Below, one piece after another: positions 33,935-46,642 of a stretch of DNA of 64,000 nucleotides. The notes beneath the pieces are model-generated. The model searched no databases, was not told the origin of the DNA, and saw nothing but the letters and a program-made list of their open reading frames with translations. How positions within the stretch are numbered: position 1 is the stretch's first letter; each line of letters opens with the position of its first letter. Both the position numbers and the translations under genes were made by a program. Source of the DNA: Pigmentiphaga litoralis. GTDB lineage: Bacteria > Pseudomonadota > Gammaproteobacteria > Burkholderiales > Burkholderiaceae_B. The stretch is taken from NCBI RefSeq assembly GCF_013408655.1, contig NZ_JACCBP010000001.1:1488001-1552000 (forward strand), in the 5' to 3' direction.

Positions 33935-34327
33935 TCAGCGCGAATTAAGTGGCTGTGAGGCAGCCGCAGGCCGGGCAGCCGGTGCAGGCGCACCCGCCGT
34001 CGCACCGGAACCCGTCGCCGCGGCGCCAGGCGCAGGCGCCTGGGCGTTGGCAGACGATGCGTCCACGATCTGCACAAAGGCTTCACCTTCGCGGATCATG
34101 CCAAGTTCGAACCGTGCACGCTCTTCGATGGCGTCCGTACCGCTTTTCAAGTCGCGGACTTCGGCATCCAGGGCGATATTGCGCGTTTCGAGCTTGGCGT
34201 TCACCTCGTGCTGGGCGGCCAGCAGCCGCTCCAGTTCCCAGGTGCGCATCCACCCCCCCTTGCCGAGCCACAACGGGTACTGGATAGCGACCAGCAGCAA
34301 GGCGATGATCAGGGTGAGCAGACGCAT
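33935..34327 (-). CDS. ftsB: Cell division protein FtsB, 130 aa
   Basis: A bitopic divisome protein that joins FtsL and FtsQ. One N-terminal transmembrane helix (about 3-21) is followed by a coiled coil (about 28-75: [20 protein letters not shown]) and the conserved [14 protein letters not shown]. The final 40 residues are an Ala/Pro-rich tail not found in E. coli FtsB. It lies 12 bases downstream of eno on the same strand, the usual betaproteobacterial arrangement. Confidence 0.93.
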   Translation of the reverse strand: MRLLTLIIALLLVAIQYPLWLGKGGWMRTWELERLLAAQHEVNAKLETRNIALDAEVRDLKSGTDAIEERARFELGMIREGEAFVQIVDASSANAQAPAPGAAATGSGATAGAPAPAARPAAASQPLNSR

Positions 34328-34339
34328 GGACGGCGGCTT

Positions 34340-38292
<3,953 letters not shown>

Positions 38293-38312
38293 TCAGCCAG
38301 ACCGCGCTGCGG

Positions 38313-38990
38313 CTAATACAGCGCGAGCGAGTCCAGGGCCAGTTCACGGGCTTCAGTGCGACCAGAGTCTATGCGATCCGGTGTAAAGCGCGCGCCGTCA
38401 AAACGCCCTACGGCATCCTGCGTATCGCCACGGCGATAGTCGATGTAGGACTGTTCGGCGCGCCCTTCGCGGGTGAACACCGTCAGTTGTGTCAGGGTGG
38501 TCAGCAGCCAGCCCCGCCTGTCGTCGGACGGACGGAACACCAGCTCGGCCTGCGTGGTGGTGTCGTCGGCGGCAGATGCGCTACGGTCCACCACGATGAT
38601 CGCCCCGCCCTGGATACGGACGTCAAGATTGCGATCGGGCGGCAGATCGGCGCCGCAGGTACGACAGGGCAGCACAAAGCCCCAGCCGGTCGCCTCGAAT
38701 CCGTTGGGCCGGCGCAGCCCCACCAGCATGGCCCGGCGGCCCTGCCGGTTTTCGTAGACCTGGACCACGCCTGGATAGGCGCCGCCCAGATCGCCGGTGA
38801 CTTCATTCGCAAGGGTAAAGCCATCGGGAACAAAGGCTTGCGCCGATGACGCTACGGCCGGAATGGCAAGCGCGGGCGGCAGCAAGGGCCCTGGCGCTTC
38901 GGCCCGAACACCCCCGGTGCCGAACACCGCGGCCGAGGCCACGAGCAAGGCCGCGATGCGGCCCGCACCCTTCCGTCTGTCAGGCCGCAA
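38313..38990 (-). CDS. Hypothetical secreted protein, 225 aa
   Basis: Not recognised. An N-terminal segment (about 10-30, ending GVRAEA) looks like a signal peptide. The rest is a soluble, beta-rich-looking protein with a CRTC cysteine pair near residue 110 and several [21 protein letters not shown] stretches. The start is uncertain: the TTG at 38990 overlaps the end of the CoA-transferase B gene and has no ribosome site, and later in-frame TTG and GTG codons would shorten the signal peptide. It lies downstream of the CoA-transferase genes and may be co-transcribed with them. Confidence 0.6.
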   Translation of the reverse strand: MRPDRRKGAGRIAALLVASAAVFGTGGVRAEAPGPLLPPALAIPAVASSAQAFVPDGFTLANEVTGDLGGAYPGVVQVYENRQGRRAMLVGLRRPNGFEATGWGFVLPCRTCGADLPPDRNLDVRIQGGAIIVVDRSASAADDTTTQAELVFRPSDDRRGWLLTTLTQLTVFTREGRAEQSYIDYRRGDTQDAVGRFDGARFTPDRIDSGRTEARELALDSLALY

Positions 38991-39642
38991 CCGTCACCGC
39001 CGAGGTGTCGAGCGTGACGCCCGTCAGTTCCTGCACCTGCGCCACGGTCACGCCCGGGGCGGTCTCGATCAGCTTCAAGCCGTCCGGCGTCACGTCGATC
39101 ACGGCCAGGTCCGTAATGATGCGATCCACGACGCCCAGGCCGGTCAACGGCAAGGTGCATTCGCCCAGGATCTTCATGTCGGTCGTGCCGTCTTTCTTTT
39201 TGGCCACGTGTTCCATCAGGACCACGACCCGGCCCACGCCCGCCACCAGGTCCATGGCGCCGCCCATGCCCTTGATCATCTTGCCCGGAATCATCCAGTT
39301 CGCCAGATCGCCCTTGCCGGACACCTGCATGGCGCCCAGGATGGCCAGGTTGATCTTGCCGCCACGGATCATCGCGAACGAGTCGGCCGACGAAAAGATC
39401 GACGAGCCCGGCAGGGTCGTCACGGTCTGCTTGCCGGCATTGATCATGTCGGGATCGACCTCGCTTTCCAGCGGGAAGGGGCCGATACCCAGGAGGCCGT
39501 TTTCGGACTGCAGCCAGACTTCCAGTCCGGCCGGCACTTGGTTCGCAACCAGGGTCGGCAGGCCGATACCCAGGTTCACATAAAAGCCGTCCTGCAGTTC
39601 CTGCGCAGCGCGAGCCGCCATTTGTTCACGGTTCCAAGCCAT
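38980..39642 (-). CDS. scoB: 3-oxoacid CoA-transferase subunit B, 220 aa
   Basis: Beta subunit of succinyl-CoA:3-ketoacid CoA-transferase, which lets the cell use acetoacetate and similar ketoacids. The catalytic glutamate lies in [14 protein letters not shown], the family signature. The ATG at 39642 ([16 protein letters not shown]) was chosen over a longer in-frame reading. It starts 10 bases after the subunit A stop, so the two are made together. Sequence alone does not exclude a related ketoadipate or other ketoacid CoA-transferase. Confidence 0.93.
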   Translation of the reverse strand: MAWNREQMAARAAQELQDGFYVNLGIGLPTLVANQVPAGLEVWLQSENGLLGIGPFPLESEVDPDMINAGKQTVTTLPGSSIFSSADSFAMIRGGKINLAILGAMQVSGKGDLANWMIPGKMIKGMGGAMDLVAGVGRVVVLMEHVAKKKDGTTDMKILGECTLPLTGLGVVDRIITDLAVIDVTPDGLKLIETAPGVTVAQVQELTGVTLDTSAVTVAA

Positions 39643-39652
39643 GGTCGTCTCC

Positions 39653-40351
39653 TTATGCCGGGCGCGTGGTGCGCTGTTCGATGCGTTTTTCGGGGGTCGC
39701 ATTCAACACGATGCGATGGATGAAGATGCCGGGCAGATGAATCTGGTCGGGATCGAGTTCACCCACTTCCACGATCTTTTCAACTTCCGCCACGGTGATC
39801 TTGCCAGCCATGGCCACGTTCGGGTTGAAGTTGCGCGCGGTCTTGTTGAAGATCAGGTTGCCGCTCTTGTCGGCCACCATCGCCTTGACCAGCGACACGT
39901 CCGGCACCAGCGAACGTTCCATGACGTAGGTCTGACCGTCGAATTCGCGGGTTTCCTTGCCTTCGGCGATCATCGTGCCCACGCCGGTTGCCGTAAAGAA
40001 GGCCGGGATGCCCGAGCCGCCCGCGCGCAGCTTTTCCGCCAGCGTGCCTTGCGGCGTGAATTCGATTTCCAGTTCGCCGGCCAGGTATTGCCGTTCGAAT
40101 TCCTTGTTTTCGCCCACGTACGAGGCGATCATCTTGCGAATCTGCCGGGTGGCCAGCAGCTTGCCCAGACCGACGTTGTCGATGCCCGCATTGTTGCTGA
40201 TGCAGGTCAGCTGGCTGGCGCCGGAGTCGCGCAGCGCGTCAATCAGCGCCTCGGGGATCCCGCACAGGCCAAAACCGCCCACCGCGATGGTCTGGCCATC
40301 GCGCACGATGTCGAGCAGCGCGTCTCTGGCGCTCGCATAGACTTTATTCAT
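39653..40351 (-). CDS. scoA: 3-oxoacid CoA-transferase subunit A, 232 aa
   Basis: Alpha subunit with the usual N-terminal glycine-rich loop [21 protein letters not shown] (starting near residue 21) and the [12 protein letters not shown] segment. Length agrees with the family. The divergent ETF-ubiquinone oxidoreductase gene begins 147 bases upstream. The shared gap (40352-40498) contains AT-rich TACAAT and TATTAT-like boxes on opposite strands, possible divergent promoters. Confidence 0.94.
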   Translation of the reverse strand: MNKVYASARDALLDIVRDGQTIAVGGFGLCGIPEALIDALRDSGASQLTCISNNAGIDNVGLGKLLATRQIRKMIASYVGENKEFERQYLAGELEIEFTPQGTLAEKLRAGGSGIPAFFTATGVGTMIAEGKETREFDGQTYVMERSLVPDVSLVKAMVADKSGNLIFNKTARNFNPNVAMAGKITVAEVEKIVEVGELDPDQIHLPGIFIHRIVLNATPEKRIEQRTTRPA

Positions 40352-40498
40352 TGATCTTTTCCTCGTTGACTGCTGGTTTCAGCGTGATCGTACGTGAACG
40401 CCTAAAATACAATCCGAGAATAATACTTCCAACCTATTGGTGACGGAACCGCCATCCGCCCTGCGGCCCGTCGCCCGCCCACGCGGAGCACTTTCCTC

Positions 40499-42151
40499 AT
40501 GCAAGAGATTGAACGCGAGTCGATGGAATACGACGTCGTCATCGTTGGCGGCGGCCCTGCCGGACTTTCCACCGCGATTCGCCTGAAACAACTGGCCGCC
40601 GAGACCGGCCGCGAAATCGGTGTCTGTGTGCTGGAAAAAGGCGGCGAGATCGGCGCCCACATTCTGTCCGGTGCGGTGATGGATCCCCGCGCGCTGACCG
40701 AACTGATTCCCGACTGGAAAGAAAAAGGCGCCCCCTTGACGGTGCCCGTGACCGAAGACCGCTTCCTGTTCCTGTCGGACACCGGCGCAAAAGCCACCCC
40801 GTCGTGGATGCTGCCGCCCTGTTTCCATAACGACGGCAACTACATCGTCAGCCTGGGCAAGGTCACGCGCTGGCTGGGCGAACAGGCCGAAGGCCTGGGC
40901 GTCGATATCTTCCCGGGCTTTGCCGCCGCCGAAATCCTGTACAACGACGATGGGTCGATCAAGGGCGTGGCCACCGGCAACATGGGCGTGGGCCGCGACG
41001 GCGAGCCGACTGACCAGTTTCAGCCTGGCATGGAACTCCATGCGCGCTACACCATCTTTTCGGAAGGCTCGCGCGGTCACCTGGGCCGTCAGCTGATGGA
41101 ACGGTTCAAGCTGAACGACGGCAAGGATCCGCAAAGCTACGGTATCGGCATCAAGGAACTGTGGGAGATCGATCCGGCCAAGCACAAGCCCGGCCTGGTG
41201 ATCCACACCGCCGGCTGGCCGCTGGAAAGCGATACCTATGGCGGATCGTTCCTGTATCACCAGGAAGACAACAAGGTCGCCATCGGCCTGATCGTGGGCC
41301 TGGATTACGCCAATCCTTATCTGTCGCCATTCGAAGAGTTCCAGCGCTTCAAGACGCATCCGACCATCCGTGCCTTCCTGGAAGGCGGCAAGCGCATTTC
41401 GTATGGCGCACGGTCGATCACGGCAGGCGGGCTCTTGTCCTTGCCCAAGCTGGTGTTCCCGGGCGGCGCCATGGTCGGTTGCGAAGCGGGCTTCATGAAC
41501 GCATCGCGCATCAAGGGCAGCCATGCCGCCATCAAGTCCGGCATGCTGGCCGCGCAGGCTGCGTTCGACGCCGTGGTGGCCGACCGCCGCCATGACGAAC
41601 TGACCGCCTACCCCGCCGCATTCGAAGCGTCGTGGCTGTTCGAAGAACTGAACAAGGCGCGCAACTTCAAGCAGTGGTTCAAGAAGGGCCGCACGGTGGC
41701 GACGCTGATGACGGGCATCGAACAGCTGGTGTTCCGCGGCAACATGCCCTGGACCATCCACCGTACCAAGCCCGACCACGTGTACCTGAAGCCAGCCAGT
41801 GAATGCACGCCCATCGTGTATCCCAAGCCGGACGGCAAGCTGACCTTTGATCGCCTGGGGTCGGTGTTCATCTCGAACACCAATCACGAGGAAGACGAGC
41901 CGGTCCACCTGACGCTGAAGGATCCGACCGTGCCGACGCGGATCAATCTGCCGACCTACGCCGGGCCCGAAGGACGCTACTGCCCCGCAGGCGTGTACGA
42001 GTACGTGAAGGACGACGCCGGCGCCGACAAGCTGCAGATCAACGCGCAGAACTGCGTGCACTGCAAGACCTGCGACATCAAGGATCCGACGCAGAACATT
42101 GTGTGGGTCACGCCGCAAGGTGGCGAAGGGCCGGTGTATACGGAGATGTGA
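40499..42151 (+). CDS. Electron transfer flavoprotein-ubiquinone oxidoreductase, 550 aa
   Basis: A membrane-bound flavoprotein that takes electrons from ETF (fed by acyl-CoA dehydrogenases) and reduces ubiquinone. The FAD-binding motif is VVIVGGGPAGLSTA (about 12-25). A 4Fe-4S ferredoxin-like segment near the C-terminus has NCVHCKTCDIKDPTQNI. Membrane-contacting residues lie in the middle domain. The ATG is 11 bases after a GGAG. It is divergent from the CoA-transferase, which fits a shared role in fatty-acid and ketoacid breakdown. The common gene symbol etfD is not used here. Confidence 0.95.
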   Translation: MQEIERESMEYDVVIVGGGPAGLSTAIRLKQLAAETGREIGVCVLEKGGEIGAHILSGAVMDPRALTELIPDWKEKGAPLTVPVTEDRFLFLSDTGAKATPSWMLPPCFHNDGNYIVSLGKVTRWLGEQAEGLGVDIFPGFAAAEILYNDDGSIKGVATGNMGVGRDGEPTDQFQPGMELHARYTIFSEGSRGHLGRQLMERFKLNDGKDPQSYGIGIKELWEIDPAKHKPGLVIHTAGWPLESDTYGGSFLYHQEDNKVAIGLIVGLDYANPYLSPFEEFQRFKTHPTIRAFLEGGKRISYGARSITAGGLLSLPKLVFPGGAMVGCEAGFMNASRIKGSHAAIKSGMLAAQAAFDAVVADRRHDELTAYPAAFEASWLFEELNKARNFKQWFKKGRTVATLMTGIEQLVFRGNMPWTIHRTKPDHVYLKPASECTPIVYPKPDGKLTFDRLGSVFISNTNHEEDEPVHLTLKDPTVPTRINLPTYAGPEGRYCPAGVYEYVKDDAGADKLQINAQNCVHCKTCDIKDPTQNIVWVTPQGGEGPVYTEM

Positions 42152-42176
42152 TGGCGCGGGATGTGAAGCCGTGAAG

Positions 42177-42214
42177 AAAAAGCCACCCTGCGGTAAGCAA
42201 GGTGGCTTTTTTTT
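42177..42214. terminator. Bidirectional terminator between ETF-QO and hmuV
   Basis: AAAAAGCCACC and GGTGGCTTTTTTTT pair around a 13-base loop. The gene pair is convergent, and the A run on one side and the T run on the other allow termination of both transcripts. Confidence 0.92.
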
Positions 42215-42236
42215 GACCCAGGTTGGCGGACGTCGC

Positions 42237-43079
42237 CTAGCCTGCCCAGGGCCGCGTGGCCACCAGCAGCCCGCCATCGGCGTCGATGCGGGCGGCATCG
42301 ACGGCAAAGCACTGCTGCACGAACGTCCGGGTCAGCACATCGCGCGGCGTGCCGTCGGCAACCACGGCGCCGTCCAACAGCGCCACCACCCGGTCCCCAT
42401 ATTGCCCGGCCAGATTCATGTCGTGCATCGTGATGACGACACCTGTGCCGGTGCGATGGGCGAAGTCGCGAACGACCGTGCAGACTGCGTGTTGGTGATG
42501 CGGGTCCAGGCTAGCGCAGGGCTCGTCCAGCAGCAACAGATTGCGGGTCGGCTCCGTGCCGGTTTGCGCCGCACGTCCGCCTTCCGGCCAGATCTGCGCC
42601 AGCACCCGGGCCAGGTGGACCCTGGCCTGCTCGCCGCCCGAGAGCTGGGTCATCGACCGATGGGCCAGATGGTCCACGCCTGCAGCCGCAGCGGCTTCAT
42701 TGACAATGCGGGTCAGCGTGGCGTGCGATCCGGTCCGCGCCAGGCAACCTAGTTTGATGACTTCCTGCACCGTGAACGGCAGGCTGAGCCCTGCCCGTTG
42801 GGGCAAGACGGCCCGGCGCTGTGCGAGGGTCTTCCGATGCCATGACGCCAAAGGCTTGCCGTCGAAGTCGATGCGGCCGGATGCAGGGGCAAGGTCGCCT
42901 GACACGGCGGCCAGGAGGGTCGATTTACCGGCGCCGTTGGGGCCGATCAGCATGACCAGTTCGCCGGGGGCGACCGTCAGCGACACGTCGCGCAGCACGG
43001 CATGGTCTGCCCCGCCGCGTTGGCGGCGATGGACGGTCAGCGCGTCGACGCGCAGCACCGGCGCTTGGACTGATGTCAT
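42237..43079 (-). CDS. hmuV: Heme ABC transporter ATP-binding protein, 280 aa
   Basis: The cytosolic ATPase of the heme importer. Walker A is GPNGAGKST (about 42-50), the signature is LSGGEQARVHLARVLAQ (about 143-159) and Walker B is LLLLDEPCASLD (about 179-190), followed by the switch histidine in VVITMHDMNLAGQY. It lies 3 bases downstream of the permease gene and ends the unit heme oxygenase, hmuT, hmuU, hmuV. It should power heme entry through HmuU. Confidence 0.94.
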   Translation of the reverse strand: MTSVQAPVLRVDALTVHRRQRGGADHAVLRDVSLTVAPGELVMLIGPNGAGKSTLLAAVSGDLAPASGRIDFDGKPLASWHRKTLAQRRAVLPQRAGLSLPFTVQEVIKLGCLARTGSHATLTRIVNEAAAAAGVDHLAHRSMTQLSGGEQARVHLARVLAQIWPEGGRAAQTGTEPTRNLLLLDEPCASLDPHHQHAVCTVVRDFAHRTGTGVVITMHDMNLAGQYGDRVVALLDGAVVADGTPRDVLTRTFVQQCFAVDAARIDADGGLLVATRPWAG

Positions 43080-43082
43080 CGC

Positions 43083-44198
43083 TCAGCCCTCCATCATCCG
43101 GCCCTTGCCGCGCAGCAACAGGACCAGAAAAAACGGAGCACCGATCAGCGCGGTCAGCACACCGATAGGCATCTCCGCAGGCGCAACCAGCGTGCGTGCG
43201 ACCACGTCGGCGCCGACCGTCAAGGCTGCGCCAAGCAAGGCCGAGCCGGGCATCACCACGCGTGCGTCCGGCCCGGCGATCAGGCGAATGCAATGCGGCG
43301 CGACCAGTCCGATAAAGCCGATCATGCCGCAGAACGCCACGGCCAAGCCAACCGCCAGCGCACTGAAAATGATGGACAGGGTCTTGAGTCGGTCGACATG
43401 AACGCCCAGGTGGCGCGCTTCGGCTTCGCCCAGCGCCATGGCATTCAAACCGACCCGCAGCCGCCACATGCCGAACACGGCAATCACGCCGCCCGCACTG
43501 ACCACGCCCGCCACCGGCCACGACGCCGCCGCCAGGCTGCCCAGGTTCCAGAACGTCATGCTGCGCAACTGTTCGTCGGTGGCGACATAACTCGCCAAGC
43601 CGATCAATGCGAATGCGATCGCGTTGAGCGCAATGCCCGCCAGCAGCATGGCCGCGACGGATACGCCCAGTGACGTCCGGCCGATGCGGTACACCAGCAA
43701 GGTGGTGACGACGCCGCCCGCAAAGGCCGCCAGCGGATACAGCGCCAGCCCGAGCTGCGTGGTCAGCCCAGGCCACCACAGATTGCCGAAGACGATCGTC
43801 AGCGCGACGGCCAGCGCCGCGCCGCTCGACACGCCAATGAGCCCGGGGTCCGCCAGGGGATTACGGAACAGACTTTGCATGGTCGCGCCGGCCATCCCCA
43901 GCAACGCGCCGATGCCTGCGCCCAGCACCACGCGGGGCAGCCGGATCGTCCACAGCACGCCCATCTGCTGCGCGTCGAAGCCGCTATCGGACACGCCAAG
44001 CTTGCTCAGGAAAATAGCCACGACCTGCGACGGCGAGATGGGGTACGCGCCCCGCCCTGCCGCCAAGACCAGAAGGACGATCAACAGCACGGCGAGCACG
44101 CCAAACAGGGCAGGCGCCGGCAGCCTGCCTGCACCGCGGGAGCGGGCAGGCGTGGGGCTCGTGGGCGGCGCGGGCGGGGTTGAAGCGATCGCCATCAA
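43083..44198 (-). CDS. hmuU: Heme ABC transporter permease (FecCD type), 371 aa
   Basis: A hydrophobic FecCD/BtuC-type permease with about nine to ten helices, a basic N-terminal tail and the family segments RLPRVVLGAGIGALLGMAGA (about 98-117) and GEAEARHLGVHVDRLK, the coupling-helix region that meets HmuV. The ATG overlaps the hmuT stop (ATGA), so the receptor and permease are coupled. Confidence 0.93.
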   Translation of the reverse strand: MMAIASTPPAPPTSPTPARSRGAGRLPAPALFGVLAVLLIVLLVLAAGRGAYPISPSQVVAIFLSKLGVSDSGFDAQQMGVLWTIRLPRVVLGAGIGALLGMAGATMQSLFRNPLADPGLIGVSSGAALAVALTIVFGNLWWPGLTTQLGLALYPLAAFAGGVVTTLLVYRIGRTSLGVSVAAMLLAGIALNAIAFALIGLASYVATDEQLRSMTFWNLGSLAAASWPVAGVVSAGGVIAVFGMWRLRVGLNAMALGEAEARHLGVHVDRLKTLSIIFSALAVGLAVAFCGMIGFIGLVAPHCIRLIAGPDARVVMPGSALLGAALTVGADVVARTLVAPAEMPIGVLTALIGAPFFLVLLLRGKGRMMEG

Positions 44199-45568
44199 CG
44201 AGGCGATGCCGCGAAACCAGCCGGAGAGGGCGCCGCAGAAGCACTTGGAGAAGGCGCCACGGATGACGCCGTCGATTGCGCTGCCGGTCGTCCTTCCAGC
44301 CGCCTCGACGTTGGCGCCGCGCCCTGCCCTGGCCCACGTATCGCCTGCAGCAGCCCCTGATGCAGCGCCTCGACCGCCTCAGGCAGCCGCGGACCAAAGC
44401 CCAGCAGCAGCACGATGTCAAAACTGCGAATCGCCCCGCTGCGCCCCGCCGGCGTCAGCGCGACACCCGGCAGCGCCTTCAGTGCATCGGTATCACCGGG
44501 CTTCAGCACGCCGTCGTACGTGCCGATGATGACGTCCGGTGCGGCTTGGGCAAGCGCTTCGGCCGACAAGGGCTTGTAGCTGTCGAACGCATCGCCGAAC
44601 GCATTGCGTGCCCCCGCCAGACGCAAGATGGCATCGGCCCCGGTGCCTCGGCCGGCGGCCACCACCGTGGGCCCATGCCGCATCAGAAACGCGACCGACG
44701 CGATCTTGCCGGACCGGGTGCGCAGCGGCTTGCCGTCCACCTGCGCCATCACATCCGCCCACCGCGCAGCCAATGACACCGACAGCTTTTCGCCTTCATC
44801 GAGCCGGCCCGTGGCGCTGGCCACCTGACCGATGCGTTGCAACAGACCTTCGAACGAATACGCGCCATCCACGCGCACCACCGTCACGCCCGCCGCCGCC
44901 ACCTGCGCCAGCACGGCCGGCGGCCCGGCATCCTGACTGGCCAGCAGCACCTGCGGCGCCAAGGACATGACCCCTTCGGCCGTCAAGGTCCGTTGATAGC
45001 CCACCTTGGGCAAGGCCTGCGCCACCGCCGGGTACAGACTGCTGGTATCCACGCCGACGAGTTGCGCCTGCGCCCCGAGGGCGTACACGATCTCGGTCGT
45101 GCCCGCGCCGACGGACACCAGGCGCGGACGTGCGGAGGGTGCGGTGGCAGGTTCCGGGGACGTTGATGAAGCTGACGTTGATGCCGCTGACGTTGACGAA
45201 GCTGACGTGGCAGCCTGCGCCGCCGAAACCCGTAGCAGTCCCGCTGCCCCCAGCGCCTGCAGAACGCGTGAAACCCATGTGATGCCAGGCACGCTCAGAG
45301 GCAACGCAGACGCCATCCGCAACACACGGCGACGTCCGGCGGCAACGCCCAGGGCGGGCACACAAAGCGCCGTCTCTGTTCCACTGACGTCATCCCGTGC
45401 ATCGCGAGTCGACGGCCCATCCTGGTTGAAGCCGCGCACGGCAAGGACGCGCGTCGCTTCGTCGACATCGCGCGCGGCAAGGTCGCGCCTCCCCACAGGC
45501 AACGTTGCATGTTGGGCAGGATGTGTCTCCGTATCCACTCCACCCGCGCGCCCCTTGTCCCGTCGCAT
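44195..45568 (-). CDS. hmuT: Heme ABC transporter substrate-binding protein, 457 aa with long N-terminal extension
   Basis: Residues about 148-400 match periplasmic heme receptors (PRLVSVGAGTTEIVYALGAQ, SYKPLSAEALAQAAPDVIIG). The usual length is about 300; this reading adds about 120 N-terminal residues and a 40-residue Ser/Ala/Pro tail. Near residue 79 an RRRVLRM stretch precedes a hydrophobic segment ending SAAQA, which could be a twin-arginine-like or ordinary signal. The ATG at 45568 has AAGGGG upstream and starts 10 bases after the heme oxygenase stop. An internal ATG at 45316 would give an ordinary 35-residue signal but leave a 262-base gap. A 15-base tandem repeat encodes a Ser/Thr/Ala linker at about residues 120-137. 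Confidence 0.82.
   Translation of the reverse strand: MRRDKGRAGGVDTETHPAQHATLPVGRRDLAARDVDEATRVLAVRGFNQDGPSTRDARDDVSGTETALCVPALGVAAGRRRVLRMASALPLSVPGITWVSRVLQALGAAGLLRVSAAQAATSASSTSAASTSASSTSPEPATAPSARPRLVSVGAGTTEIVYALGAQAQLVGVDTSSLYPAVAQALPKVGYQRTLTAEGVMSLAPQVLLASQDAGPPAVLAQVAAAGVTVVRVDGAYSFEGLLQRIGQVASATGRLDEGEKLSVSLAARWADVMAQVDGKPLRTRSGKIASVAFLMRHGPTVVAAGRGTGADAILRLAGARNAFGDAFDSYKPLSAEALAQAAPDVIIGTYDGVLKPGDTDALKALPGVALTPAGRSGAIRSFDIVLLLGFGPRLPEAVEALHQGLLQAIRGPGQGAAPTSRRLEGRPAAQSTASSVAPSPSASAAPSPAGFAASPR
45160..45204. repeat. 15-base tandem repeat within hmuT, three units
   Basis: GACGTTGATGAAGCT, GACGTTGATGCCGCT and GACGTTGACGAAGCT lie head to tail (45160-45174, 45175-45189, 45190-45204). 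Copy number can change without shifting the frame. They encode a Ser/Thr/Ala linker in HmuT, just after its signal-like segment. Confidence 0.85.
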
Positions 45569-45578
45569 CCTTTGCCCC

Positions 45579-46208
45579 TTACGCCGCAAGACCGAAACTG
45601 CGTCGCAGCAGTTCGGCAAAGCGATGGAACGCCTGGCGGGCGCCTTCCACGACACGGTCTTCGTCATCTGCCGACAACGCGTTGTGGTCGAGCACCTGCA
45701 CAAACCGTTTCCACGCCGCCCCCCTCCCCCCTTCCGGCGCGGCCAGGTTCCGGGCGCCGACGGTTTCGCTCAGTCCCAATCGCGCCGCCGCTTCCTTGAA
45801 CAGAAACGCCGCACCGAGCTTGGATCCTTCGGACACATACAGCCAGCCCAGGCCCTCTTCCATCGCCAGCCGCGCCGCCGCCGGCGCATCGGCGTCGTCC
45901 GGCACGACAACCGCCAGGTCCTGCAGGTCCATCGCCGCCGCCGCCAGACGCGGCCGCGACGGCAGATCCGGAATCATCGCCTGCAGGCGCGCGTCGTCAT
46001 ACAGCGACTCGATATCTCGCTGGAACAGATACTGGGTCAGCACGAAACGGCCGTAATTCTCGCGGTTGTCGAATGGCTGGGTCGACATCACCAGTTGATC
46101 GAGCATGTCGTGCAGCCTGGCGGTTTCCGCCTTGAGCCGCTGCGACAGCGTGAGCGGGGTCTCGGCAACGCTGCCGGGCGACGCATCGGTACTAAGGGGG
46201 GACGACAT
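45579..46208 (-). CDS. Biliverdin-producing heme oxygenase, 209 aa
   Basis: Cleaves imported heme to biliverdin, CO and iron. The axial histidine is H33 in ETARLHDMLDQL and the distal helix contains YVSEGSKLGAAFLF near residue 130. Its small size and sequence fit bacterial HemO/BphO-type enzymes. The start is not certain: the ATG at 46208 (MSSPLS) or one at 46223; neither has a strong ribosome site. It is the first gene of the heme unit, 10 bases before hmuT, so iron is recovered directly after uptake. No TonB-dependent heme receptor is present in the window. Confidence 0.9.
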   Translation of the reverse strand: MSSPLSTDASPGSVAETPLTLSQRLKAETARLHDMLDQLVMSTQPFDNRENYGRFVLTQYLFQRDIESLYDDARLQAMIPDLPSRPRLAAAAMDLQDLAVVVPDDADAPAAARLAMEEGLGWLYVSEGSKLGAAFLFKEAAARLGLSETVGARNLAAPEGGRGAAWKRFVQVLDHNALSADDEDRVVEGARQAFHRFAELLRRSFGLAA

Positions 46209-46436
46209 GGAAGGACTCTGCATGGATGAATTCAAAATCGTTTGCTGACACTGGAGCGCGCGTCGTCTCGGCCCAAGGTGACCCGCGGCCGCGCGCTCAA
46301 GCCAGGGAATGCGTGGACAAGGTCCGCATCGCACTCTGGAAGTATTGGGAGAATACCTCGTCACCGAGCAAGGCCCTCTAGTCGCCCCGCCCGTCTGTGG
46401 CCCTACGTGGACCCGCTCTGACACGCGCTGCCTGCA

Positions 46437-46455
46437 TCGCAATGATACGCATTCG
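46437..46455. promoter_or_regulatory. Candidate Fur box upstream of the heme unit
   Basis: The core AATGATACGCATT (46441-46453) matches AATGATAATCATT of the classic Fur consensus at 11 of 13 positions by eye; the flanks fit poorly. It lies about 230 bases before heme oxygenase. Iron control of this unit is expected from the function, but the site is distant from the gene and unproven. Confidence 0.4.
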
Positions 46456-46539
46456 CGCAACCAACGTCATCGGCGACGGCGCGCCTTCCCCACTCCCCAC
46501 GCAAAAGACTAGTGACTGCAATACACGGTATCGGATGCC

Positions 46540-46558
46540 CGCCCGGAGCGTCCGGGCG
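46540..46558. other. GC-rich hairpin upstream of glcB
   Basis: CGCCCGGA and TCCGGGCG are perfect 8-base arms with a GCG loop, followed by TTTAT. It could be a weak terminator for a leader transcript, an operator or a UTR structure 84 bases before the glcB ATG. Confidence 0.5.
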
Positions 46559-46642
46559 TTTATGATCATCCATAGCCAAAACTTCCGGGCGCTGCACCGT
46601 ACACGCCCGACTTCCTTACCCAAGATTGTGTGGAGAACCCCC

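Larger units (their letters stand above)
46209..46642. other. Divergent intergenic region of heme oxygenase and malate synthase G
   Basis: This 434-base gap holds no convincing gene. It contains GTATT-GGGAG-AATAC (46342-46356, 5-base inverted repeat), a candidate Fur box (46437-46455) and a CGCCCGGA-GCG-TCCGGGCG hairpin (46540-46558) followed by TTTAT about 80 bases before the glcB start. The glcB ribosome site is GGAG at about 46632. Confidence 0.6.
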
